Origin: Roseovarius halotolerans
GTDB lineage: Bacteria; Pseudomonadota; Alphaproteobacteria; Rhodobacterales; Rhodobacteraceae
Reading direction: 5' to 3'
Assembly (NCBI RefSeq): GCF_900172255.1
Contig: NZ_FWFU01000004.1
Span: 248,001-312,000, forward strand
DNA length: 64,000 nt
A program made the translations under genes and the position numbers. The notes beneath the pieces are model-generated. The model made no database searches, had not been told where the DNA came from, and saw nothing but the letters and a program-made list of their open reading frames with translations. Positions 42,403 through 51,196 of the stretch are shown here, in pieces (position 1 is the first letter of the stretch; each line of letters opens with the position of its first letter).

Positions 42403-42409
42403 GGCCGCC

Positions 42410-43033
42410 ATGAGCTGGGACGCCTGGACCGTTTTCGCGCTGTTCTGGGTGATCTTCGTGACTACGCCGGGGCCAAACCACTTGAATTGCATCCGCACCG
42501 GCATGGGCCATGGCTTTCGCCGCGGGCTTTGGTGCGTGGCCGCCATCCTGCTGCAGGCGACGCTGTTCCTGGCGCTGTCGGCGGCGGGCATCACCGCCCT
42601 CATCGCCGCCTCTCCGGCGGCGTTCACCGCTGCCAAACTGCTGGGCGCGGGGGTGCTTATCTGGCTGGGCGTGCGGGGCTGGATCATGGCACGGCGGCCG
42701 ATCCGGGCCGAGGAAACCGCGCGCGGTTCGATCTTCTGGCGCGCCTTCATGATTGCAACCATCAACCCCAAGAGCGTTGCAGGCTACCTTGCCGCCTTCA
42801 GCCAGTTCGTGCAGCCCGATGTGCCGATCTGGACCCAGATGTGGGTGATCTTCCCCACCGCCCTCAGCATCACCGCGATCAGCTATACCTCCTTCACCGC
42901 GCTTGGCGCGGGACTGGGTCGCGCCGCTCTTGGCGCGGTGTTCAACATCTGGCTGCGCCGCGCGATGGCGGTCTGCTTCATCCTTTACGGCATCGCGCTT
43001 GGCAGCGCCACGGCACCGGCGGGAGGGTCGTGA
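42410..43033 (+). CDS. LysE family translocator
   Basis: A 207-aa inner-membrane exporter with about six transmembrane segments; the N-terminus WVIFVTTPGPNHLNCIRTGMGHG carries the LysE-family PGP motif (split here between residues 14 and 36). These proteins export amino acids or related small molecules; the substrate is unknown. Seven bases after the regulator stop, and its own stop overlaps the next start (TGATG). Confidence 0.9.
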   Translation: MSWDAWTVFALFWVIFVTTPGPNHLNCIRTGMGHGFRRGLWCVAAILLQATLFLALSAAGITALIAASPAAFTAAKLLGAGVLIWLGVRGWIMARRPIRAEETARGSIFWRAFMIATINPKSVAGYLAAFSQFVQPDVPIWTQMWVIFPTALSITAISYTSFTALGAGLGRAALGAVFNIWLRRAMAVCFILYGIALGSATAPAGGS

Positions 43034-43422
43034 TGTTTCACGGATCTTGCCTCTGTGGCGCCATCGGCCTGACCATTGACGCCCCGCTCAAAGACCCGAT
43101 CGCCTGCCATTGCGAGCAGTGCCGCCAGCAATCGGGCCATTACTTCAGCGCCGTTCCCGCCCCCAAATTCGCCCTGCACGTCACCGGCGACACCAACCTC
43201 AAGTGGTTCCGCGCCAGCGACATCGCCAGCCGCGGTTTTTGCAAGGTCTGCGGCTCGACACTGTTCTGGCGCCCCGATGACGGCCCCACAATCATGGTGG
43301 CCTCGGCCGCGCTCGACACGCCGACCGGCCTGCGCCTCTCGGGCCATTACTGGTGCGATCACAAGGGCGATTACTACGCCATCCCCGACGCCCTCCCCCG
43401 ATACCAAGGAGACAGCAAATGA
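43033..43422 (+). CDS. GFA family protein (glutathione-dependent formaldehyde-activating fold), copy 1
   Basis: A 129-aa zinc protein with the GFA/Mss4-like fold. Zinc ligands: Cys6 and Cys8 (SCLCGA), Cys25, Cys27 and Cys30 (CHCEQC), Cys70 and Cys73 (GFCKVCGS). The namesake from Paracoccus speeds S-hydroxymethylglutathione formation, but activity is unproven for most members. Translationally coupled to both neighbours (TGATG before, ATGA after). Related to the next gene, so probably a tandem duplication. Confidence 0.9.
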   Translation: MFHGSCLCGAIGLTIDAPLKDPIACHCEQCRQQSGHYFSAVPAPKFALHVTGDTNLKWFRASDIASRGFCKVCGSTLFWRPDDGPTIMVASAALDTPTGLRLSGHYWCDHKGDYYAIPDALPRYQGDSK

Positions 43423-43790
43423 CCACCGGAAGATGCCTCTGCGGCGATATCACCTTCACGGTTCACGCCACCCCCGAGGGTGCCTCGGTCTGCCATTGCA
43501 GCCAGTGCCGCAAGCAATCGGGGCATTTGTGGGCCTCGGCCTATGCACCGAAAGACGAGGTCGAGATCAACGGCCCGGTGCAGTGGTTCGAGGCGACGCC
43601 AGCCGCCAAGCGCGGCTTCTGCCCACGCTGCGGTTCATCCCTGTTCTGGACCGCCCATGACGAGGGCACGATCAGCTTCGCGCTTGGTGCGCTCGACGAA
43701 CCAACCGGGCTCAGGCTCGAAAAGCATATCTTCACCGCCGACAAGGGCGACTATTATGACATCGCGGACGGTGTGCCGCAAAAGCCCTGA
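43419..43790 (+). CDS. GFA family protein, copy 2
   Basis: A 123-aa paralogue of the preceding gene, with the same zinc ligands: Cys6, Cys8, Cys25, Cys27, Cys30, Cys68 and Cys71. Shares the HCxQCRxQSGH block and the GLRL...KGDYYxI ending. ATG at 43419 overlaps the previous stop (ATGA). Fourteen bases separate it from the flavoprotein gene. A role in handling formaldehyde from N-demethylation is plausible but inferred. Confidence 0.9.
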   Translation: MTTGRCLCGDITFTVHATPEGASVCHCSQCRKQSGHLWASAYAPKDEVEINGPVQWFEATPAAKRGFCPRCGSSLFWTAHDEGTISFALGALDEPTGLRLEKHIFTADKGDYYDIADGVPQKP

Positions 43791-43804
43791 ACGGAGCATC
43801 TCAC

Positions 43805-46267
43805 ATGGCCGAATTTCCGACAACAGCCCGCGTGGTCATCATTGGTGGCGGAGCCGTGGGGGCGTCCTGCCTCTATCACCTCGCAAAGGCGGGCTGGCAC
43901 GATTGCGTTCTCTTGGAAAAGAACGAACTGACCGCCGGCAGCACCTGGCACGCGGCGGGCAACGTGCCCACCTTCTCGACCTCCTGGTCGGTAATGAACA
44001 TGCAGCGCTACTCGACCGAGCTTTATGCCCGTCTCGGAGCCGAGGTCGACTATCCCATGAACTACCACCAGACCGGCTCGATCCGCCTTGGGCACAGCAT
44101 CGAGCGAATGCAGGAATTCGAGCGCGCCCGCGGCATGGGGCTCTATCAGGGCATGGATCTCGAGATACTCGCCACAGACGAGATCAAGGCACGCTATCCC
44201 TTCATCGAAACCCACGATCTGCAGGGCGCGCTTTTCGACCCCAATGATGGCGATATCGACCCCGCGCAGCTGACACAGGCGCTGGCCAAGGGCGCGCGCG
44301 ATCTGGGTGCGAGGGTGCTGCGTTTCTGCCCCGCAACCGGCATTGACCGGAGCGGCGACGAATGGATCGTCAAGACCGACAAGGGCGATATCCGCTGCGA
44401 ACACGTCGTCAACGCCGCGGGCTATTACGCACAGCGCGTCGGCGAATGGTTCAAGCCCTTTGGCGGGCGGACCGTGCCAATGATGGTGATGAGCCATCAA
44501 TACCTGTTGACCGATGAGATCCCCGAACTCGAAGCCTGGTCGCGCGAGGTGGGCCACAAACTGCCGCTCCTGCGCGACGTGGACAGCTCCTATTACCTCA
44601 GGCAGGAAAAGCACGGGCTCAATCTCGGCCCCTACGAGGGCAATTGCCGCGCCCACTGGATCGAACCCGGCGATCCCATGCCCGAGGATTTCAGCTTTCA
44701 GCTCTATCCCGACGATCTCGAGCGCCTGGAATGGCATATCGACGACGCCATCGCCCGGGTGCCGATCCTCGGCGCCGGGGGCGTGAACAAGGTGATCAAC
44801 GGCCCCATACCCTATGCGCCGGACGGCTTGCCGCTGCTTGGCCCGATGCCTGGCGTGCCCAATGCCTTCGAGGCCTGCGTCTTCACCTTCGGCATCGCCC
44901 AGGCCGGCGGCGCGGGCAAGGTGCTGGCCGAATGGATCACAGAAGGCGGCACCGAATGGGACATGTGGGCCTGCGATCCGCGCCGCTATACCGACTACAC
45001 GGATCCCGACTACTGCATCGCCAAGGGGATGGAGGTCTATGGCCACGAATATGCCATGCATTTCCCGCGCCATGAATGGCCCGCAGGGCGCGATCGCAAA
45101 CTCTCACCCGTGCATGACAGGATCAGGGCGCTCGGCGGCGTCATGGGTGCGTATAACGGCTGGGAGCGCGCAAACTGGTTCGCTCGGCCCGGTGACGACA
45201 CCTCCGAAGCGGCCACCCGGACCTGGAACCGCGCTGGACCTTGGGAGCCCCGCATCCGCGAAGAATGCGAAGCCGTGCGCGACGCCTGCGGCATCCTCGA
45301 CCTGCCCGGATTTTCCCGCTTCAACATCGAAGGCCCGAACGCAGCTGATTGGCTTGCCTCCCGGATCACCGGCGTCGTGCCGCGTGTCGGGCGTATCGGC
45401 CTCGTCTATTTCGCCGATGAGCGCGGGCGGGTCCTGACCGAGATGTCGGTCGTACGCCACCGTGACGACCTCATGACCCTGATCACCGCCGCCGCTGCCG
45501 AATGGCATGATTTCGACCTGCTCGCCTCGGCGCTTGCAGGGGTCGACGGCGTCACCCTCACCAACCGCACCCGGGATTACATGACGCAGATTCTTGCCGG
45601 GCCCGGATCGCGCGCGCTGCTTGGGGACCTGTGCGACGCGGATCTTGCACAGCCCTGGCTGACCCACCAGGCGACCGAGATCGCCGGGCGTTGGGCACGG
45701 CTCGTGCGGGTCTCCTTTACCGGCGAACTGGGCTGGGAAATCCACACGAAGACCGAGGACACCGCCACCGTATTCGACGCCGTCTGGCAGGCGGGGCAGG
45801 CGCATGGCCTCAAACCCTTCGGCATGTATGCGCTCGACAGCCTGCGCATGGAAAAGGCCTACCGCGCTTGGAAGGGGGATCTGAGCACCGATTACACCAT
45901 GCTCGAAGCCGGGCTCGAACGTTTCGTGAAATTCGACAAGCCACAGGACTTCCCTGGTAAATCCGCCCTCCTCGCCGAGCGACAACGCGGCCCGGCCAAA
46001 CGCTTTGTCACGCTCAAGGTCGAAACCGGCGCTGCAGATGCCCCTTACATGTCAACCATCCGCCACGACGGACAGATCGTGGGCGAAACCACCAGCGGTG
46101 CCTGGGGCTACCGGGTGAACGCCTCGCTCGCCCTTGCCATGATCCGCGCCGATCTCGCCACGCAAGGCACCGTGCTCGAAATTGACATCTACGGCACGCC
46201 CCACCGCGCCACGGTTCAGCCCGATGGCCCGCTCTGGGACCCCGCCAATGAAAGGCTCAAGGCATGA
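43805..46267 (+). CDS. Dimethylglycine/sarcosine dehydrogenase-like flavoprotein, copy 1
   Basis: An 820-aa two-domain enzyme. N-terminal DAO-type FAD domain with GGGAVG (14-19) and His49 in GSTWHAAGN, the position of covalent FAD attachment in mammalian dimethylglycine and sarcosine dehydrogenases. From about residue 430 a GcvT/aminomethyltransferase-like folate domain follows, with GELGWEIH and GMYALDSLRMEKAY. Such enzymes oxidise an N-methyl group and pass the one-carbon unit to tetrahydrofolate or release formaldehyde. Actual substrate unknown. Confidence 0.9.
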   Translation: MAEFPTTARVVIIGGGAVGASCLYHLAKAGWHDCVLLEKNELTAGSTWHAAGNVPTFSTSWSVMNMQRYSTELYARLGAEVDYPMNYHQTGSIRLGHSIERMQEFERARGMGLYQGMDLEILATDEIKARYPFIETHDLQGALFDPNDGDIDPAQLTQALAKGARDLGARVLRFCPATGIDRSGDEWIVKTDKGDIRCEHVVNAAGYYAQRVGEWFKPFGGRTVPMMVMSHQYLLTDEIPELEAWSREVGHKLPLLRDVDSSYYLRQEKHGLNLGPYEGNCRAHWIEPGDPMPEDFSFQLYPDDLERLEWHIDDAIARVPILGAGGVNKVINGPIPYAPDGLPLLGPMPGVPNAFEACVFTFGIAQAGGAGKVLAEWITEGGTEWDMWACDPRRYTDYTDPDYCIAKGMEVYGHEYAMHFPRHEWPAGRDRKLSPVHDRIRALGGVMGAYNGWERANWFARPGDDTSEAATRTWNRAGPWEPRIREECEAVRDACGILDLPGFSRFNIEGPNAADWLASRITGVVPRVGRIGLVYFADERGRVLTEMSVVRHRDDLMTLITAAAAEWHDFDLLASALAGVDGVTLTNRTRDYMTQILAGPGSRALLGDLCDADLAQPWLTHQATEIAGRWARLVRVSFTGELGWEIHTKTEDTATVFDAVWQAGQAHGLKPFGMYALDSLRMEKAYRAWKGDLSTDYTMLEAGLERFVKFDKPQDFPGKSALLAERQRGPAKRFVTLKVETGAADAPYMSTIRHDGQIVGETTSGAWGYRVNASLALAMIRADLATQGTVLEIDIYGTPHRATVQPDGPLWDPANERLKA

Positions 46268-46277
46268 TATCCCCGCC

Positions 46278-46353
46278 CCTCTTCTTCTGTTTCGAAATAT
46301 CCCGGGGGGTCCGGGGGGCAGCGCCCCCCGTCCAGTCGGACGCTTCTGCGTCC
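46278..46353. repeat. CTTCTTCTGTT-AAATATCCCGGGGG repeat with double hairpin (copy 1)
   Basis: Starts CCTCTTCTTCTGTTTCGAAA, then TATCCCGGGGGG. Stem 1: CGGGGGGC (46312-46319) with GCCCCCCG (46323-46330). Stem 2: GGACGC (46338-46343) with GCGTCC (46348-46353). Lies between the two flavoprotein genes and may reduce read-through into the second. Other copies at 59889 and 62608. Confidence 0.75.
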
Positions 46354-46388
46354 AAAACCGCCCCATCCAGGTATAACGAGGCCCACGC

Positions 46389-48836
46389 ATGACCGTTCTT
46401 CCCAATCAGGCCCGCGCCGTCATCATCGGCGGCGGCGTGGTCGGCTGTTCCGTCGCCTATCACCTCACCCGGCTGGGCTGGCGCGACGTGGTGCTGCTGG
46501 AACGCAAGCAGCTCACCTCCGGCACCACCTGGCACGCGGCGGGCCTGATCGCGCAACTGCGCGCCACCGCCAACATGACGAAACTGGCCAAATACAGCCA
46601 GGAGCTCTACGGCAGTCTCGAACAGGAGACCGGGGTCGCCACCGGCTTCAGGCGGGTGGGTTCGATCACCGTGGCCCTCACCGACGAGCGACGCGAGGAA
46701 ATCCTGCGTCAAGCCGCCATGGCCCGTGCCTTCGGCGTCGATGTCGACGAGATCAGCCCGACTGAGGTCAAGGCGCGATACCCCCATCTCAACATCGACG
46801 GGGTGCGCGGCGCGGTCTATCTCGACAAGGATGGTCAGGGCGATCCGGGCAATATCGCGCTCGCCCTGGCCAAAGGCGCACGCCAGCGCGGCGCGGTGAT
46901 CGCAGAGCGCACCAAGGTTACCGGCGTTACCCGCGCGGATCGCCGCATCACCGGCGTGGACTGGCAGCGCGAAGACGGCAGCCATGGCCATATCGCCGCC
47001 GAACATGTGGTCAATTGCGCCGGGATGTGGGGGCGTGAGCTGGGTGCGATGCTGGGCGTGAACGTGCCCCTGCAGGCCTGCGAGCATTTCTACATCCTGT
47101 CCGAGCCGATCGAAGGTCTCGGCCCGCTGCCGGTGCTGCGGGTGCCGGACGAGTGCGCCTATTACAAGCAGGACGCCGGCAAGATGATGCTGGGCGCCTT
47201 CGAGCCGGTCGCGAAACCCTGGGCGCTTGGCGGCATCCCCGAGGATTTCGAATTCGACCAGCTGCCGGAGGATCTGGACCATTTCGAGCCCATCTTGGAA
47301 TGGGCCGTGAACCGCATGCCGATGCTGGGCGAGGCGGGCATTCACACTTTCTTCAACGGACCGGAATCCTTTACGCCCGATGACGCCTATCATCTTGGCC
47401 TTGCTCCCGAGATGGACAATGTCTGGGTCGCCGCTGGCTTCAACTCCATCGGCATCCAGTCGGCGGGTGGCGCGGGCATGGCGCTGGCGCAATGGATGGA
47501 GGACGGCGAAAAGCCGTTCGATCTGGGCGATGTCGATGTCGCCCGGATGCAGCCATTCCAGGGCAATCGCACCTATCTTGCGCGCCGTTCGACCGAAACG
47601 CTCGGGCTGCTTTACGCCGATCATTTCCCCTATCGCCAGAAGGCCACCGCGCGCGGCGTGCGCCGCAGCCCGCTGCATGCGCACCTGCTGGACCATGGCG
47701 CCGTCATGGGTGAGACCGCCGGCTGGGAGCGCGCCAACTGGTTCGCTCTGCCGGGGCAGGACCGCGCCTATGCCTATTCCTGGGGGCGGCAGAACTGGTT
47801 TGCCAACGCCGCCGCCGAACACGCCGCGATCCGCACGGGCGTCGGCATGTATGACATGTCCTCATTCGGCAAACTGCGCGTCGAAGGCCCCGATGCCGAG
47901 GCGTTCCTGAACCATGTCTGCGGCGCGGATATCTCGGCGCCGGTGGGGCGAATCGTCTATACCCAATTCCTCAATCCCCGCGGGGGGATTGAGGCCGACG
48001 TGACCGTCACGCGCCTGTCCGAAACTGCCTGGCTCGTCGTCACACCCGCCGCCACAAGGCTGGCCGACGAAACTTGGCTGCGCCGCAACCTCAGCGAACG
48101 GATCGCCGTCATCACCGATGTCACCGCAGCCGAGGCCGTTCTGGCCGTGATGGGCCCGGAGGCGCGCGCATTGATGCAGGCGGTGTCACCCGATGATCTA
48201 TCGAATGCGGCGCATCCTTTCGGCACCGCCCGCCAGATCGAGATCGGCATGGCCCTCGCGCGTGCGCACCGTGTCTCCTATGTGGGCGAGCTGGGCTGGG
48301 AGATCTATGTCTCGGCGGACATGGCCGCACATGTGTTTGAAACCCTGTTCGAGGCGGGTGCGGATCACGGGCTGAAACTGTGCGGGATGCACGTGATGGA
48401 CAGCTGCCGCATCGAAAAAGGATTTCGTCACTTCGGCCATGACATTACCTGCGAGGATCATGTTCTCGAGGCGGGCCTTGGCTTTGCCGTATCCAAAACC
48501 AAACCCGCCTTCATCGGTCGTGACGCCGTGCAGCGCAAGCGAGACGAGGGGCTTGGCGCCCGCATGATGCAGTTCCGGCTGACCGACCCCGAGCCGCTGC
48601 TCTATCACAACGAGCCGATCCTGCGTGACGGGCAGATCGTGGGTTATCTCTCGTCTGGCAATTACGGCCATCACCTGGGCGCGGCGATCGGAATGGGCTA
48701 TGTGCCCTGCAAGGGCGAAACCGTAGACGGCCTGCTGGCCTCCAGCTACGAGATCGACATCGCCGGAACGCGGGTGCGCGCCGAGGCAAGCCTCAAGCCA
48801 CTTTATGATCCGACGGGCGCACGCATGAAGGCATAG
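46389..48836 (+). CDS. Dimethylglycine/sarcosine dehydrogenase-like flavoprotein, copy 2
   Basis: An 815-aa paralogue of the upstream enzyme with the same layout: GGGVVG (14-19), His49 in GTTWHAAGL, and a C-terminal GcvT-like domain (from about 430) with GELGWEIY and GMHVMDSCRIEKGF. GTTWHAAG is closer to the mammalian dimethylglycine dehydrogenase motif than the GSTWHAAG of copy 1. Separated from copy 1 by a 121-base repeat-bearing gap. The two likely use different N-methyl substrates or successive steps. Confidence 0.9.
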   Translation: MTVLPNQARAVIIGGGVVGCSVAYHLTRLGWRDVVLLERKQLTSGTTWHAAGLIAQLRATANMTKLAKYSQELYGSLEQETGVATGFRRVGSITVALTDERREEILRQAAMARAFGVDVDEISPTEVKARYPHLNIDGVRGAVYLDKDGQGDPGNIALALAKGARQRGAVIAERTKVTGVTRADRRITGVDWQREDGSHGHIAAEHVVNCAGMWGRELGAMLGVNVPLQACEHFYILSEPIEGLGPLPVLRVPDECAYYKQDAGKMMLGAFEPVAKPWALGGIPEDFEFDQLPEDLDHFEPILEWAVNRMPMLGEAGIHTFFNGPESFTPDDAYHLGLAPEMDNVWVAAGFNSIGIQSAGGAGMALAQWMEDGEKPFDLGDVDVARMQPFQGNRTYLARRSTETLGLLYADHFPYRQKATARGVRRSPLHAHLLDHGAVMGETAGWERANWFALPGQDRAYAYSWGRQNWFANAAAEHAAIRTGVGMYDMSSFGKLRVEGPDAEAFLNHVCGADISAPVGRIVYTQFLNPRGGIEADVTVTRLSETAWLVVTPAATRLADETWLRRNLSERIAVITDVTAAEAVLAVMGPEARALMQAVSPDDLSNAAHPFGTARQIEIGMALARAHRVSYVGELGWEIYVSADMAAHVFETLFEAGADHGLKLCGMHVMDSCRIEKGFRHFGHDITCEDHVLEAGLGFAVSKTKPAFIGRDAVQRKRDEGLGARMMQFRLTDPEPLLYHNEPILRDGQIVGYLSSGNYGHHLGAAIGMGYVPCKGETVDGLLASSYEIDIAGTRVRAEASLKPLYDPTGARMKA

Positions 48837-48872
48837 CCGCGCCCGACAGGCGCACGGCAGCGGCGCGCGCGG

Positions 48873-50045
48873 TCACGCCAGCTCGATCGCGATCGCCGTG
48901 CCTTCGCCGCCACCGATGCAGATCGCCGCGACGCCGCGCCTGAGCCCGCGCTTTTCAAGCGCGTTCAGCAGCGTCACCATGATGCGCGCGCCGCTGGCGC
49001 CGATCGGGTGGCCGAGCGCGCAGGCGCCGCCATTCACGTTCACCTTGTCGCGCGACAGGCCCATTTCATGCATGAAGGCCATAGGGACAACGGCAAAGGC
49101 CTCGTTCACCTCCCATAGGTCCACATCGTCCTTGCTCCAGCCGATGCTGCTCAGCAGTTTCTGTGCCGCGGGAACGGGCGCAGTCGTGAACCAGCCGGGT
49201 GCCTGCGCGTGGCTTGCGTGCCCCATGATGCGGGCACGCACCGTCAACCCCTGCGCCTCGGCCGCTGCGCGCGAGGCCAGCACAAGCGCCGCGGCACCAT
49301 CGCTGATCGAACTGGAATTCGCCGCAGTCACCGTACCATCCTTGCGGAAGGCCGGTTTCAGATGAGGGATCTTGTCGGGCCGCGCCTTGGCCGGTTGCTC
49401 ATCGGCGCTGATCGTCACCTCGCCCTTGCGGGTGGTAATGGTGACCGGCGCGATCTCGCCATCGAAGGCGCCCGATTTCTGCGCCGCCAGCGCCCCCTCC
49501 AGCGAGCCGATGGCATACTCGTCCTGCGCCTGCCGGGTAAACTGGAAGTGTTCGGCGCAATCCTCGGCGAAGGTGCCCATCAGGCGGCCCTTGTCATAGG
49601 CATCCTCAAGCCCGTCGAGAAACATATGGTCGATGACCTGCCCATGGCCCAGACGGGCGCCGCCGCGCATCTTGGGCAAAAGGTATGGCGCCATCGACAT
49701 GCTTTCCATTCCGCCCGCGATCATCGTATCGGCCTGGCCAAGGGCGATCTGGTCGAAGGCCACCATCGCCGCCTTCATACCCGAGCCGCACATCTTGTTG
49801 AGCGTCGTGGCTGGAACGTCCTCGCCAAGACCGCCGGCAAATCCGGCCTGCCGTGCGGGGGCCTGGCCTTGGCCTGCAGGCAGGACACAGCCCATCAGAA
49901 CCTCGTCGACGCTTTGAGCGCCCGCGCCGTCCAGCGCCGCGCGAATGGCCGCGCCACCCAGAACTGCGGCTTCGACTCCGTCGAAATCGCCCTGGAACCC
50001 GCCCATCGGCGTGCGTGCAGCACCTGCGATGACCACCTCTTTCAT
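48873..50045 (-). CDS. Acetyl-CoA C-acetyltransferase (thiolase)
   Basis: 390 aa; condenses or cleaves acetoacetyl-CoA or similar. Nucleophile Cys86 in NKMCGSGMK, His in GGACALGHPIGASG, base Cys376 in ICIGGGEG. The NKMCGSG motif and length match the AtoB/PhaA biosynthetic group, unlike the thiolase at 29981, which looks like a PcaF type. Convergent with the flavoprotein operon and apparently single. Start ATG at 50045 with GGGAGG upstream. Confidence 0.94.
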   Translation of the reverse strand: MKEVVIAGAARTPMGGFQGDFDGVEAAVLGGAAIRAALDGAGAQSVDEVLMGCVLPAGQGQAPARQAGFAGGLGEDVPATTLNKMCGSGMKAAMVAFDQIALGQADTMIAGGMESMSMAPYLLPKMRGGARLGHGQVIDHMFLDGLEDAYDKGRLMGTFAEDCAEHFQFTRQAQDEYAIGSLEGALAAQKSGAFDGEIAPVTITTRKGEVTISADEQPAKARPDKIPHLKPAFRKDGTVTAANSSSISDGAAALVLASRAAAEAQGLTVRARIMGHASHAQAPGWFTTAPVPAAQKLLSSIGWSKDDVDLWEVNEAFAVVPMAFMHEMGLSRDKVNVNGGACALGHPIGASGARIMVTLLNALEKRGLRRGVAAICIGGGEGTAIAIELA

Positions 50046-50141
50046 GGCTCGTCCTCCCTTTTCAAGACACCTGCATACCGAATGGTAAGGAATGCGGTCT
50101 AGCCTCAGCCGTATTTCTACCTATCGCCCGAAGGAGGCAAC

Positions 50142-50480
50142 ATGAACCTGCACAGCACCCATGGCAACGGCATCAATCTGATCACCGTCACCGATACCCG
50201 CATCGATTCAAGCGTCGCCATCAGTTTCAAGGACACAATGCGCACCCTGACCGAACAGGGCCCCGACCATATCCTGCTGGATCTCTCCAATGTCGCTTTC
50301 ATCGATTCCAGCGGCCTTGGTGCCATCGTTGCCTCGATGAAGCAGCTTGGGCGCGGCAAACAGTTGGATCTCGCAGGGCTGACGCCCGATGTCGCCAAGG
50401 TGTTTCGCCTGACCCGGATGGAGACCGTGTTCAACATTCACAAGAATGCCGCCAGCCTTGTCCCTCGCCCGGTCAGCTGA
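50142..50480 (+). CDS. STAS domain protein (anti-sigma factor antagonist)
   Basis: A 112-aa SpoIIAA/RsbV-like protein. The phosphorylation loop AFIDSSGLGA has Ser57 at the place of B. subtilis SpoIIAA Ser58. Unphosphorylated, such proteins bind the anti-sigma kinase and free the sigma factor or other partner. AAGGAGG lies close to the ATG at 50142. Ten bases before the kinase gene, its likely partner. Confidence 0.93.
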   Translation: MNLHSTHGNGINLITVTDTRIDSSVAISFKDTMRTLTEQGPDHILLDLSNVAFIDSSGLGAIVASMKQLGRGKQLDLAGLTPDVAKVFRLTRMETVFNIHKNAASLVPRPVS

Positions 50481-50490
50481 AGGGGTCTTC

Positions 50491-50958
50491 ATGGTCCGCT
50501 CGCGCCCACCCACTGTCGTCTCCCCGGTTTCGCCCCCTGGCTCCCTGTCGCTGCAATTCGACGGCTGCGTGGCCGATATCCGGGGGGCACTGGACTCCGT
50601 TCGCAGCCATCTGGCCGCTCTCGGACTGGGCGACGAACGGTGTGGCGCTGTGGAAATCGCTTTGGCCGAGGCGCTCAACAACATCGCCGAACATGCCTTT
50701 GCCAGGCGCCCCCCCGGCCCGGTTTACCTCGACGCAGAGGTCGAAGGCACGTGTTTGAGAATCAACCTTGTTGATCTGGGATGCCCGCTGCCGGGCCAAA
50801 CCCTCCCGACGGGACTGCATCACGATCTCGACGTGGCACCAGACGCGCTGCCCGAAGGGGGCTTTGGCTGGCTTCTGATTCGTGAACTGACAGAGGAAGT
50901 ATCTTACATCCGTTCCGGAGCCGAAAACCGGCTGACTCTTGTTTTCAGCCTCGAATAA
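50491..50958 (+). CDS. RsbW/SpoIIAB-like anti-sigma kinase
   Basis: A 155-aa HATPase_c protein that would phosphorylate the upstream STAS protein. N box ALAEALNNIAEHA (Glu60, Asn64), a degenerate G1 box at DLGCP (Asp95) and GGFGWLLI (123-130) are visible. AAGGGG lies before the ATG at 50491. A hydrophobic-poor, Pro-rich N-terminus of about 18 residues precedes the domain. Neither a cognate sigma factor nor a PP2C phosphatase is in the window. Confidence 0.88.
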   Translation: MVRSRPPTVVSPVSPPGSLSLQFDGCVADIRGALDSVRSHLAALGLGDERCGAVEIALAEALNNIAEHAFARRPPGPVYLDAEVEGTCLRINLVDLGCPLPGQTLPTGLHHDLDVAPDALPEGGFGWLLIRELTEEVSYIRSGAENRLTLVFSLE

Positions 50959-51196
50959 TCCCTCGGCAGGGGCCGCGCGGGCGACGAGGACACTGTATTG
51001 CCGCATTCAATGCTAAAAAGCGCCTGAAACGGTCCGTATCTAAGAATTGTAGCTGCATATAGCTTCCCTCGGCGCCGCGTTAAACAGCCCCCACCCAGTG
51101 CGCGGCGTCGAGGTTTTCCTTCTCCTTCATCGCATTGGCATTCAGTCGGCTAGCGCCTAGTGTGTCGGGCGCGTGACAGATGAAGGATACCCCCCC

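Noticed and set aside
46257..47822. 521-codon open frame antisense to the second flavoprotein gene
   Set aside because: No domain or ribosome site; composition is that of a shadow of the real gene. The same holds for 43754-45073, 51224-52657 and 55634-57610.
50959..51196. Possible RNA gene in the gap before the GGT-like gene
   Set aside because: No cloverleaf, no SRP, tmRNA or RNase P signature and no strong hairpin; more likely a promoter region with an AT-richer patch near 51035-51065.
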